Shown here one piece after another: positions 1-5,239 of a stretch of DNA of 5,239 nucleotides. The translations under genes were made by a program, and so were the position numbers. The stretch covers positions 1-5,239 of the forward strand of contig URVF01000118.1 of NCBI GenBank assembly GCA_900551185.1. Reading direction: 5' to 3'. Below the pieces are notes generated by a model, which did not search any database, had not been told where the DNA came from, and saw nothing but the letters and a program-made list of their open reading frames with translations. Origin of the DNA: an uncultured Collinsella sp. Its GTDB lineage: Bacteria > Actinomycetota > Coriobacteriia > Coriobacteriales > Coriobacteriaceae. Within the stretch, counting starts at the first letter, position 1; every line of letters starts with the position of its first letter.

Positions 1-44
1 CACGCGTAAGATCGTCGGCAGCGTCAGATGTGTATAAGAGACAG
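1..44 (+). other. Illumina Nextera adapter (technical sequence, not genome)
   Basis: Bases 26-44 are AGATGTGTATAAGAGACAG, the 19-bp Tn5 mosaic end used in Nextera libraries. Bases 12-25 (TCGTCGGCAGCGTC) are the Read 1 adapter. Bases 4-11 (GCGTAAGA) fit an i5 index, and bases 1-3 fit the end of the P5 primer. The same block occurs inverted at the right end. Genomic sequence starts at base 45. Any reading frame that starts inside this block, such as one beginning MYKRQ, is an artefact. Confidence 0.99.
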
Positions 45-46
45 TC

Positions 47-2488
47 GCCGAGGACCCCGAGCCCACCGAGGAGCAGATCAAGTACGCCATCCGTGGCAAT
101 GTCTGCCGCTGCACCGGCTACAAAAAGATTATCGAGGGCATCTCGCTGGCCGCTGCGGTGCTCCGTGGCGAAAAGCAGATCGACGAGGACCTGGAGCGCG
201 GCGATGACTACGGCGTGGGCAAGCGCGCCTTCCGTATCGACGTGCGCAAGAAGGTGCTCGGTGAGGGCAAGTACCCCGATGATATCGACGAGCTTGATCA
301 GCCGGGCCTGACCTATGCCAGCGCCGTGCGCTCCAAGTATCCGCGCGCCCGTGTACTCTCCATCGACACCTCCAAGGCCGAGGCCCTGCCCGGTGTGGTG
401 GGCATCCTGCGCGCCGAGGACGTGCCGGTCAACCAGGTCGGCCACCTTATTCAGGACTGGGACGTCATGATCGCCCAGGGCGATATCACCCGCTGCGTGG
501 GTGACGCCATCGTGTTGGTGGTCGCCGAGGACGAGGCGACGCTCGAGAAGGCCAAGAAGCTCGTCAAGATCGATTACGAGCCTCTGGAGCCCGTGCGCAA
601 CATCGCCGAGGCCAGGGCCGCCGACGCCCCGCGCCTGCATGACAGCTTCTTTGCCTTCGGCAACACGGTGGAGCTCAAGGACAACGTGTGCCAGAGCCGC
701 CACGTGACGCGCGGCGACGCCGCCAAGGCGCTGGCCGAAAGCGCGTTCACCGTGACGCAGCGCTTTACCACGCCCTTTACCGAGCATGCCTTCTTGGAGC
801 CCGAGTGCGCCGTCGCCTTCCCGTACAAGAACGGCGTCAAGGTGCAGTCGACCGACCAGGGTGCCTATGATACGCGCAAAGAGTGTGCCCACATGTTTGG
901 CTGGGATAGCGAACCCGAGCGCGTGGTTGTAGAGACCATGCTCGTGGGTGGCGGCTTTGGCGGCAAGGAGGACGTGTCCATCCAGCACCTTGCCGCGCTC
1001 GCCGCGTATAAGTTCCAACGCCCTGTGAAGTGCAAGCTCACGCGCGCCGAGTCGCTCGCGTTCCATCCCAAGCGCCATGCCATGGACGGTACCTTTACGC
1101 TGGGTTGCGACGCCGAGGGCAACTTTACCGGTCTGGACTGCGAGATCAACTTTGATACCGGCGCCTACGCATCGCTGTGCGGTCCGGTGCTCGAGCGCGC
1201 CTGTACGCATGCCGTCGGCCCCTACAAGTACCAGAACACCGACATTCGCGGTTTTGGCTACTACACCAACAACCCGCCCGCCGGCGCGTACCGAGGCTTT
1301 GGCGTTTGCCAGTCCGAGTTTGCGCTCGAGAGCCTGATCGACCTGCTGGCCGAGAAGGTCGGCCTGGATCCGTGGGAGATCCGCTACCGTAACGCCATCG
1401 AGCCGGGCGAGGTTCTGCCCAACGGTCAGATTGCCGACTGCTCCACGGCGCTGAAGGAGACGCTGCTCGAGGTCAAGGATGCCTACTACGCGCATCCTGG
1501 ACATGCCGGTATCGCCTGCGCCATGAAGAACGCCGGCGTGGGCGTGGGCCTGCCCGATGCCGGCCGCTGCAAGATTCGCATCGAGAATGGCGTGGCTGTG
1601 GTCTATGCCGCCACGTCCGACATCGGCCAGGGCTGCAATACCGTCTTTTTGCAAGACGTTGCCGAGGCCTGCGGTCTGCCGCTTCACTGCATTGCCAATG
1701 GCGAGTGCTCCACCGAAAACGCTCCCGACTCCGGCACCACGTCTGGCTCGCGTCAGACGGTCGTGACCGGCGAGGCCGTGCGTGGTGCCGCCTTCCTGCT
1801 GCGCGATGCCATGCTTGACATCGAGGCCGGCAAGCCTGCACCCGATACTCCCGTGAGCGCGCATGGCGACGGCGTCAAGATCGAGTACGACGACGGTCAC
1901 GCCTATCAGCTGCGCGCACAGGAGCTCGTCGCCGGCCAGGGCATGCATCCTCAGGATCCCGCGGCCGCCATCAAGGCGCTCGAGGGATGCGAGTTTGGCT
2001 ACGTGTATCTGGAGCCGACCGACAAGCTGGGTGCCGACGTGCCCAACCCCAAGAGCCACATCTGCTACGGCTTTGCCACGCATGTGGTCATTCTGGATGA
2101 TGACGGCCGCGTGAGCGAGGTCTATGCCGCGCACGATTCCGGCAAGGTGGTCAACCCTATCTCCATCCAGGGTCAGATCGAAGGCGGCGTGCTCATGGGT
2201 ATGGGCTATGCGCTTACCGAGGATTGGCCGCTCAAGGACTGCGTGCCCCAGGCAAGGTACGGTACGCTCGGGCTGTTCCGTGCGCCCGAGATCCCGAATA
2301 TCCACGCCATCTACGTGGAGAAGGACGAGCTGCTGCCCGTGGCATACGGCGGCAAGGGCATCGGCGAGATCGCAACGATCCCCACGGCGCCCGCCGTACA
2401 GAACGCCTATCGCGCATTTGACGGCAAGCTGCGTCCCGATCTGCCCATGGTGGATACGCCCTACAGCCGCGCCCGTCGCCGCGGGTAG
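47..2488 (+). CDS. Xanthine dehydrogenase-family molybdenum hydroxylase, fused [2Fe-2S]/molybdopterin subunit (5' partial)
   Basis: This enzyme would hydroxylate a purine (xanthine or hypoxanthine type) at a molybdopterin centre, passing electrons through [2Fe-2S] clusters to an FAD partner. The frame is open from the adapter junction, so the true start lies outside the window. The GTG at 158 is internal, because coding continues upstream through GNVCRCTGYKKI (residues 17-28, counting codon 47 as 1), the C-terminal [2Fe-2S] motif with C20 and C22. A hammerhead domain follows from about residue 57. Further motifs are EHAFLE (246-251), VGGGFGGKED (300-309), YRGFGVCQ (R416), SGSRQT (566-571) and GKGIGE (E774). 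By alignment from memory, E308, R416 and E774 match bovine XDH E802, R880 and E1261. The first two bind purine and favour a purine hydroxylase over an aldehyde oxidase. There is no FAD domain between the cluster and Mo domains, as in Desulfovibrio Mop and selenium-dependent hydroxylases, so an FAD subunit is probably encoded elsewhere. About 813 residues are present; perhaps 100-130 are missing. Exact substrate and selenium dependence cannot be read here. Confidence 0.93.
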   Translation, partial: AEDPEPTEEQIKYAIRGNVCRCTGYKKIIEGISLAAAVLRGEKQIDEDLERGDDYGVGKRAFRIDVRKKVLGEGKYPDDIDELDQPGLTYASAVRSKYPRARVLSIDTSKAEALPGVVGILRAEDVPVNQVGHLIQDWDVMIAQGDITRCVGDAIVLVVAEDEATLEKAKKLVKIDYEPLEPVRNIAEARAADAPRLHDSFFAFGNTVELKDNVCQSRHVTRGDAAKALAESAFTVTQRFTTPFTEHAFLEPECAVAFPYKNGVKVQSTDQGAYDTRKECAHMFGWDSEPERVVVETMLVGGGFGGKEDVSIQHLAALAAYKFQRPVKCKLTRAESLAFHPKRHAMDGTFTLGCDAEGNFTGLDCEINFDTGAYASLCGPVLERACTHAVGPYKYQNTDIRGFGYYTNNPPAGAYRGFGVCQSEFALESLIDLLAEKVGLDPWEIRYRNAIEPGEVLPNGQIADCSTALKETLLEVKDAYYAHPGHAGIACAMKNAGVGVGLPDAGRCKIRIENGVAVVYAATSDIGQGCNTVFLQDVAEACGLPLHCIANGECSTENAPDSGTTSGSRQTVVTGEAVRGAAFLLRDAMLDIEAGKPAPDTPVSAHGDGVKIEYDDGHAYQLRAQELVAGQGMHPQDPAAAIKALEGCEFGYVYLEPTDKLGADVPNPKSHICYGFATHVVILDDDGRVSEVYAAHDSGKVVNPISIQGQIEGGVLMGMGYALTEDWPLKDCVPQARYGTLGLFRAPEIPNIHAIYVEKDELLPVAYGGKGIGEIATIPTAPAVQNAYRAFDGKLRPDLPMVDTPYSRARRRG

Positions 2489-2558
2489 GGTAGGGTGCGG
2501 ACAGCCATTGCTGATGGGCTGTTTGCGCTCAACATCAACTACATACGCTGCGCCTTTG

Positions 2559-2593
2559 GCCCCGGCTCCATCGCGAGTCGGGGCTTTTTGTTT
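2559..2593 (+). terminator. Rho-independent terminator after the molybdenum hydroxylase gene
   Basis: A 10-bp stem (2559-2568 with 2575-2584, one G-T wobble) encloses the 6-base loop CATCGC and is followed by TTTTTGTTT. It begins about 70 bases after the stop codon at 2486-2488. It separates the hydroxylase transcript from the ATPase gene downstream. An imperfect smaller hairpin (CAGCC at 2502-2506 with GGCTG at 2517-2521) lies between the stop and the terminator and is of uncertain meaning. Confidence 0.9.
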
Positions 2594-2595
2594 GG

Positions 2596-2708
2596 AGCGG
2601 AAACTGTGACCCGGAATTGCCACTCGGAATGGGACGCGCTTTCCGGACAGCCTTCAAGCGGAAACTACGGCCCAGTTTTTGGCTCCAGAACGGGGTGCAT
2701 TTTCCGGA
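2596..2708 (+). repeat. Two diverged 52-bp direct repeats, intergenic
   Basis: Units at 2596-2647 and 2657-2708 have equal length and align without gaps at about 34 of 52 positions (counted by eye). Both start AGCGGAAACT and end TTTCCGGA, and many of the differences are transitions. The 9 bases between the units give a 61-bp period. Within each unit the ends CGGAAA and TTTCCG are complementary, so each could fold back. No coding frame here looks real; the 133-residue frame starting at 2495 runs through the terminator and these repeats. Function is unknown. Confidence 0.6.
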
Positions 2709-2719
2709 ACGGTCCACGT

Positions 2720-2741
2720 GCGGTGATGTACCGCCCCTTTT
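2720..2741 (+). terminator. Possible weak hairpin terminator
   Basis: GCGGT (2720-2724) and ACCGC (2730-2734) form a 5-bp perfect stem around the loop GATGT, followed by CCC and TTTT. The stem is short and the T-run is interrupted by the Cs. It could insulate the ATPase promoter from upstream read-through, or it could be chance. Confidence 0.25.
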
Positions 2742-2764
2742 GCGTGCGCCGCTTGTCGAATTAC

Positions 2765-2812
2765 GTTATAGCTGGCCATATTATAGGAAGGTATAATATA
2801 GCCAGCTATAAC
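2765..2812. repeat. Near-perfect 21-bp inverted repeat over the ATPase promoter
   Basis: The arms 2765-2785 and 2792-2812 are reverse complements with one mismatch (GGCC in the left arm against AGCC in the right), separated by the 6-base spacer GGAAGG. The outer ends read GTTATAGCTGGC and its complement. The element is AT-rich in contrast to its surroundings and ends 19 bases before the start codon at 2832. It has no T-run, so it is not a typical terminator. An operator overlapping the promoter is the simplest reading. A leader hairpin in the mRNA or a mobile-element remnant are alternatives. Confidence 0.85.
2792..2797 (+). promoter_or_regulatory. Predicted -10 box for the ATPase gene
   Basis: A perfect TATAAT lies at the inner edge of the right arm of the inverted repeat. 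It would start transcription near 2803 and give a leader of about 30 bases. At the usual spacing the -35 position (about 2769-2774, TAGCTG) does not match TTGACA, so the promoter may need an activator. The overlap with the palindrome suggests control by a DNA-binding protein. Confidence 0.5.
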
Positions 2813-2815
2813 ATA

Positions 2816-2823
2816 AAGGAAGG
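2816..2823 (+). promoter_or_regulatory. Ribosome binding site for the ATPase gene
   Basis: AAGGAAGG ends 8 bases before the ATG at 2832 and fixes that start. A nearer ATG at 2824 is in another frame and directly abuts the Shine-Dalgarno sequence, so it is not the initiator. Confidence 0.8.
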
Positions 2824-2831
2824 ATGGCCCT

Positions 2832-4223
2832 ATGTTTATCGGAAGAACAGTGGAAATGTCCGAGCTCAATCGACTGTATGGCACGGGCTCCTTTGAGATG
2901 CCTGTGATTTACGGCCGCCGTCGCGTGGGTAAAACGCGCCTTATCACAGAGTTCATCCAAGGCAAGAAGGCTATTTACTTTCAAGCTCGTCGTACCAATG
3001 CAGAGGCAAACCTGCACGGCTTTAGCCAGGCGATACTTGCGGGTTCGGTTGGTGCTGTAGGCGTGTCGTTTCGTAGCTTTGACGAGGCGTTCGATGCATT
3101 AGCTACCATGGCTCGCACGGAACGTTTGATTGTCGTGATTGACGAGTATCCCTATCTCGCCCAATCGAATCCCGAAATCAGCTCGTTGCTGCAAGACAAG
3201 ATCGATCACCTGTACAAAGAGACCAGGCTCATGCTGATCCTATGCGGCTCGTCTCTTTCGTTTATGGAGGAACAGGTGTTGGGCTACGAGAGCCCACTAT
3301 ACGGTAGGCGTACGGCCCAGTTTAAGATCATGCCGCTCGATTTTACGACGACCCTCGGGTTGTGGCAGAGCATGGGTCGCGAAGACGCTGCAGTTTGCTA
3401 TGGCATGACGGGTGGCATTCCTGCATATATCGAGAAAGTCGATCCTGCCGCACCGCTCAAGGACAACATCAAACGTCTATTTCTTACTCCTACGGGCTAT
3501 CTCTTTGAGGAGCCGAGTAACCTGCTGTTGCAAGAGTGCCGCAATCCCGAGCAATATGATGCGATCGTGCAAGCAATTGCTCGGGGGCGCTCGAGGATCT
3601 CGGAGATTGCGAGCTCTACGGGAATCCCTGCGAGCAACGTAAAGAGCTATGTGGATAAGCTGGCGTCGCTTGGGATTGTCGAGCGCGAGCTGCCCCTAAA
3701 CGAGACGAGCAATAAGCGAGCCGTGTATCTGCTGAGCGACCAGATGTTTAGGTTCTGGTACAAGTTTGTGCCGCAGAACATTGGGCTGATTCAAAACGAT
3801 ATGGCCGAGATGGCGTATAAGCGCATTGAGCCGCACGTATCGGATTACATGGGTACGGTCTTTGAGCTTATATGCAGGCAATACGTGTACGAACTCGCGC
3901 GCGCGGGCCAGCTCGATGTGGTTCCGGCGAGCGTCGGGCGCTGGTGGGGGACGGACAATCGCACACATACGCAGGAAGAAATCGACTTGATTGTTGACGA
4001 TGGCGAGGGCGCTGCGCTGTTTGCGGAGTGCAAATGGCACAATGAACCGGTTGGCGAGGATGTGCTGCAAAAGCTCGTGCACCGAAGCGAGCTCTTTAGA
4101 CGGCAGCAAAAAAGCTATGCGATCTTCTCGAAGCGTGGCTTTACGCAAGGATGTCAGGAAGCTGCAGCGAGCAGGGGAGATGGCAAGCTGATTTCGTTTG
4201 CCGAGATGTGCGAGCGGAGATAA
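2832..4223 (+). CDS. Archaeal-type P-loop ATPase with winged helix and C-terminal DUF234 (PD-(D/E)XK-like) domain
   Basis: This is a complete 463-residue cytosolic protein of the ATPase_2/DUF234 type, a widespread family whose biological role is not established. The N-terminus MFIGRTVEMSELNRLY is the usual family opening. The Walker A motif is GRRRVGKT (28-35). Walker B is LIVVIDE (99-105; D104, E105). A sensor-like strand LILCGSS lies at 135-141. A winged-helix segment (about 245-290, ISEIASSTGIPASNVKSYVDKL) could bind DNA. The conserved FRFWYKFVPQN (306-316) leads into the C-terminal domain, where E345, D385 (EEIDLI) and E399-x-K401 (AECKW) fit a PD-(D/E)XK nuclease fold. Residues needed for both ATP binding and nuclease-type metal binding therefore look intact. 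No membrane segment or signal peptide is seen. The gene has its own promoter palindrome and ribosome site, and its GC content is visibly lower than that of the hydroxylase gene, which suggests acquisition. No clear terminator follows it. Family call is confident; cellular function is not known. Confidence 0.92.
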   Translation: MFIGRTVEMSELNRLYGTGSFEMPVIYGRRRVGKTRLITEFIQGKKAIYFQARRTNAEANLHGFSQAILAGSVGAVGVSFRSFDEAFDALATMARTERLIVVIDEYPYLAQSNPEISSLLQDKIDHLYKETRLMLILCGSSLSFMEEQVLGYESPLYGRRTAQFKIMPLDFTTTLGLWQSMGREDAAVCYGMTGGIPAYIEKVDPAAPLKDNIKRLFLTPTGYLFEEPSNLLLQECRNPEQYDAIVQAIARGRSRISEIASSTGIPASNVKSYVDKLASLGIVERELPLNETSNKRAVYLLSDQMFRFWYKFVPQNIGLIQNDMAEMAYKRIEPHVSDYMGTVFELICRQYVYELARAGQLDVVPASVGRWWGTDNRTHTQEEIDLIVDDGEGAALFAECKWHNEPVGEDVLQKLVHRSELFRRQQKSYAIFSKRGFTQGCQEAAASRGDGKLISFAEMCERR

Positions 4224-4245
4224 CCAAGCACGCTCTGATGTGATG

Positions 4246-4263
4246 CTCGGAATGGGTCGCGCT
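4246..4263 (+). repeat. 18-bp copy of a segment of the upstream intergenic repeat
   Basis: CTCGGAATGGGTCGCGCT here matches CTCGGAATGGGACGCGCT at 2623-2640 in 17 of 18 bases. Similarity continues loosely beyond it: GGATGCCAAGCGTAAAAC (4267-4284) against GGACAGCCTTCAAGCGGAAAC (2645 onward), with small gaps. The match suggests that the two intergenic regions share a dispersed non-coding element. Confidence 0.55.
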
Positions 4264-4272
4264 AAGGATGCC

Positions 4273-4387
4273 AAGCGTAAAACCTTCAATGAAAATGGCG
4301 TAAAAACTACATCTGTCATGGCGTAAAAACTACATTGAAAGTAGCGTAAAATCAGCATTGAGAATGGCGTAATTTCGCATATCGCAT
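4273..4387 (+). repeat. Tandem array of five 23-bp repeats upstream of the second ATPase gene
   Basis: Units start at 4273, 4296, 4319, 4342 and 4365 with an exact 23-bp period. Units 2 and 3 share TGGCGTAAAAACTACAT exactly. Units 3 and 4 share CATTGA(A/G)A. Units 1, 4 and 5 are diverged but keep GCGTAA at the same phase. The array ends 21 bases before the start codon at 4409. Uninterrupted phase and no spacers rule out a CRISPR array. An iteron-like operator for autoregulation is a reasonable guess. The centre block GCGTAAAA also contains TAAAAT-like -10 candidates, but no convincing -35/-10 pair stands out. Confidence 0.85.
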
Positions 4388-4391
4388 GATA

Positions 4392-4398
4392 GAGAGGG
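4392..4398 (+). promoter_or_regulatory. Ribosome binding site for the second ATPase gene
   Basis: GAGAGGG lies 10 bases before the ATG at 4409. It is a moderate purine-rich match to the Shine-Dalgarno sequence and supports that start. The start also gives the expected N-terminus for the family (YRPRLIEERL before the P-loop). Confidence 0.5.
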
Positions 4399-4408
4399 AC
4401 GGCCGTCT

Positions 4409-5191
4409 ATGGATGCACCAAAGAGATTGACCCAAAAGGGATATAGGCCCCGGCTCATAGAGGAGCGCCTCGACACCCTTATGCGGGCGTTTGGCAGTGT
4501 GGAGATCAACGGCCCCAAATGGTGCGGCAAGACCTGGACGGCGCTCTCTCGCTCGGCGAGCGTCTCCAGGCTCGATGAGCCTGCGCAGCGTGCGGCGGCA
4601 GAGGTCGACCCAAGCCTGGCGCTCATCGGCGATGCGCCACACCTGGTCGATGAATGGCAGGAGGTGCCCGAGGTTTGGGATGCCGCCCGGCGTTTCGTGG
4701 ACGCGAGCGGCAACGAACGGGGGACACTTTTGCTCACGGGCTCGACCGCGCTCAAAAGCGAGGAGCGCAGCCATGTTCGTCATTCCGGCACGGGTAGGAT
4801 CGCCCGTCTGTCAATGCGCCCCATGGCCCTGTGTGAGTCGGGCGACGGCGAGCCGCTCGTGTCACTGGCAAGCCTCTTTAAGGGCGAGGATTTTGCCCCT
4901 CAGCGTCGCGAGAGCACGGTGGATGACGTCGCCCGCTGGTGCTGCAGGGGCGGTTGGCCTGCAAATCTTGGGCTTTCGGAAGATCTTGCGCGAGAGACGG
5001 CAAGCCAGTACGTGCACTCGGTGCTCGACGTCAACGTGCTGGACGAGGGCATGTCGTCCGAGCTTGCACACGGCCTTTTGCGAGCTCTTGCCATGAACGA
5101 GAGCCAGGCTGTCACGTACAAGACGCTCGTAAAGGATGCCTCGTACGGTGAGGCGGGCCCCGACGAGAGGACCATCGCTGCGTACTTGGAC
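4409..5191 (+). CDS. AAA_14/DUF4143-type ATP-binding protein (3' partial)
   Basis: The first 261 residues of a P-loop ATPase of the AAA_14 plus DUF4143 type, a common orphan family with no settled function. The N-terminal YRPRLIEERLDTLMRAFG leads to Walker A GPKWCGKT (35-42; K41, T42). Walker B is HLVDEWQ (D81, E82), followed by the sensor-like LLLTGSTAL (107-115). HSGTGRIARLSMRPMAL (125-141) is the usual family segment with candidate arginine finger R130 or R133. RGGWPANL, around residue 184, marks the transition towards the DUF4143 part, which is incomplete; family members usually run to around 400 residues or more. The real sequence stops at D261. Six apparent further residues, LSLIHI, and the TGA stop are translated adapter. 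The gene lies 185 bases after the first ATPase gene on the same strand, behind a 23-bp repeat array, and is probably transcribed on its own. The two ATPases are only distantly related P-loop proteins, not a tandem duplication. Confidence 0.9.
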
Positions 5192-5239
5192 CTGTCTCTT
5201 ATACACATCTGACGCTGCCGACGATCTTACGCGTGTAGA
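5192..5239 (-). other. Illumina Nextera adapter, reverse strand (technical sequence, not genome)
   Basis: Bases 5192-5210 are CTGTCTCTTATACACATCT, the reverse complement of the Tn5 mosaic end. The Read 1 adapter (5211-5224), the index complement TCTTACGC (5225-5232) and GTGTAGA from P5 follow. Bases 5192-5235 are the exact inverse of 1-44. Genomic sequence ends at 5191. Confidence 0.99.

Noticed and set aside
30..311. 93-residue frame starting MYKRQ
   Set aside because: Its start lies in the adapter and its body is an out-of-frame shadow of the hydroxylase gene.
158..2488. Hydroxylase gene starting at the GTG at 158
   Set aside because: The frame stays open upstream and encodes the conserved [2Fe-2S] motif GNVCRCTGY, so 158 is internal.
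2483..2495. G-quadruplex from the GGGTAGGGTAGGG run at the hydroxylase stop codon
   Set aside because: Only three G-runs are present in the immediate run, one short of a canonical quadruplex.
2495..2896. 133-residue + strand frame between the hydroxylase and the first ATPase
   Set aside because: It crosses the terminator, the direct repeats and the palindrome, overlaps the ATPase start in another frame, and has no ribosome site or recognisable domain.
3696..4358. 220-residue - strand frame
   Set aside because: It is antisense to the well-supported first ATPase gene and the 23-bp array, with no recognisable protein features.
4273..4387. CRISPR array
   Set aside because: Repeats are contiguous 23-bp units without unique spacers, and no cas genes are present.
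4330..4783. Two overlapping - strand frames of 141 and 143 residues
   Set aside because: They are antisense shadows of the second ATPase's P-loop region and run into the repeat array.
4862..5208. - strand frames starting MYKRQ and MCIRDR
   Set aside because: Their start codons are in adapter sequence and they are antisense to the second ATPase gene.
1..5239. Terminal inverted repeats suggesting a 5.2-kb transposon or linear replicon
   Set aside because: The repeats are exactly the Nextera Read 1 adapter with index, including the synthetic Tn5 mosaic end, and no transposase is present.

Overview
This window is a short contig from a shotgun assembly. Both ends are sequencing adapter, not genome. 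Bases 1-44 and 5192-5239 are the Illumina Nextera Read 1 adapter on opposite strands, with the same 8-base index and the 19-bp Tn5 mosaic end. Only 45-5191 is biological, and both outer genes are cut by the contig ends. High-GC protein-coding DNA, the codon choice and the gene families suggest a gut anaerobe of the Coriobacteriia (Collinsella-like). That assignment is an inference from general resemblance and was not tested by a search.

Layout. (1) 47-2488, +: the C-terminal ~813 residues of a molybdenum hydroxylase of the xanthine dehydrogenase family. The end of its [2Fe-2S] domain is fused directly to the molybdopterin-binding domains with no FAD domain between. Residues matching the purine-binding Glu and Arg and the catalytic Glu of xanthine dehydrogenase are present. 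A strong intrinsic terminator (2559-2593) closes this unit. (2) 2594-2831: a non-coding stretch with two diverged 52-bp direct repeats, a weak hairpin, and a striking 21+21-bp inverted repeat that contains a perfect TATAAT, followed by a good ribosome binding site. (3) 2832-4223, +: a complete 463-residue ATPase of the 'archaeal ATPase' type (Walker A/B, winged helix, and a C-terminal DUF234 domain with PD-(D/E)XK-like residues). (4) 4224-4408: a second non-coding stretch with a tandem array of five 23-bp units, plus a segment resembling part of the first intergenic repeat. (5) 4409-5191, +: the first 261 residues of an AAA_14/DUF4143-type ATPase, cut off by the right-hand adapter.

The metabolic gene and the two ATPases look functionally unrelated. 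The ATPases belong to two different orphan P-loop families. They sit side by side in one orientation, and each has its own elaborate repeat-rich leader. This looks like an accessory insertion next to a purine-catabolism gene. The most interesting material is non-coding: the promoter palindrome, the 23-bp array, and a short motif that appears to be shared between the two leaders.
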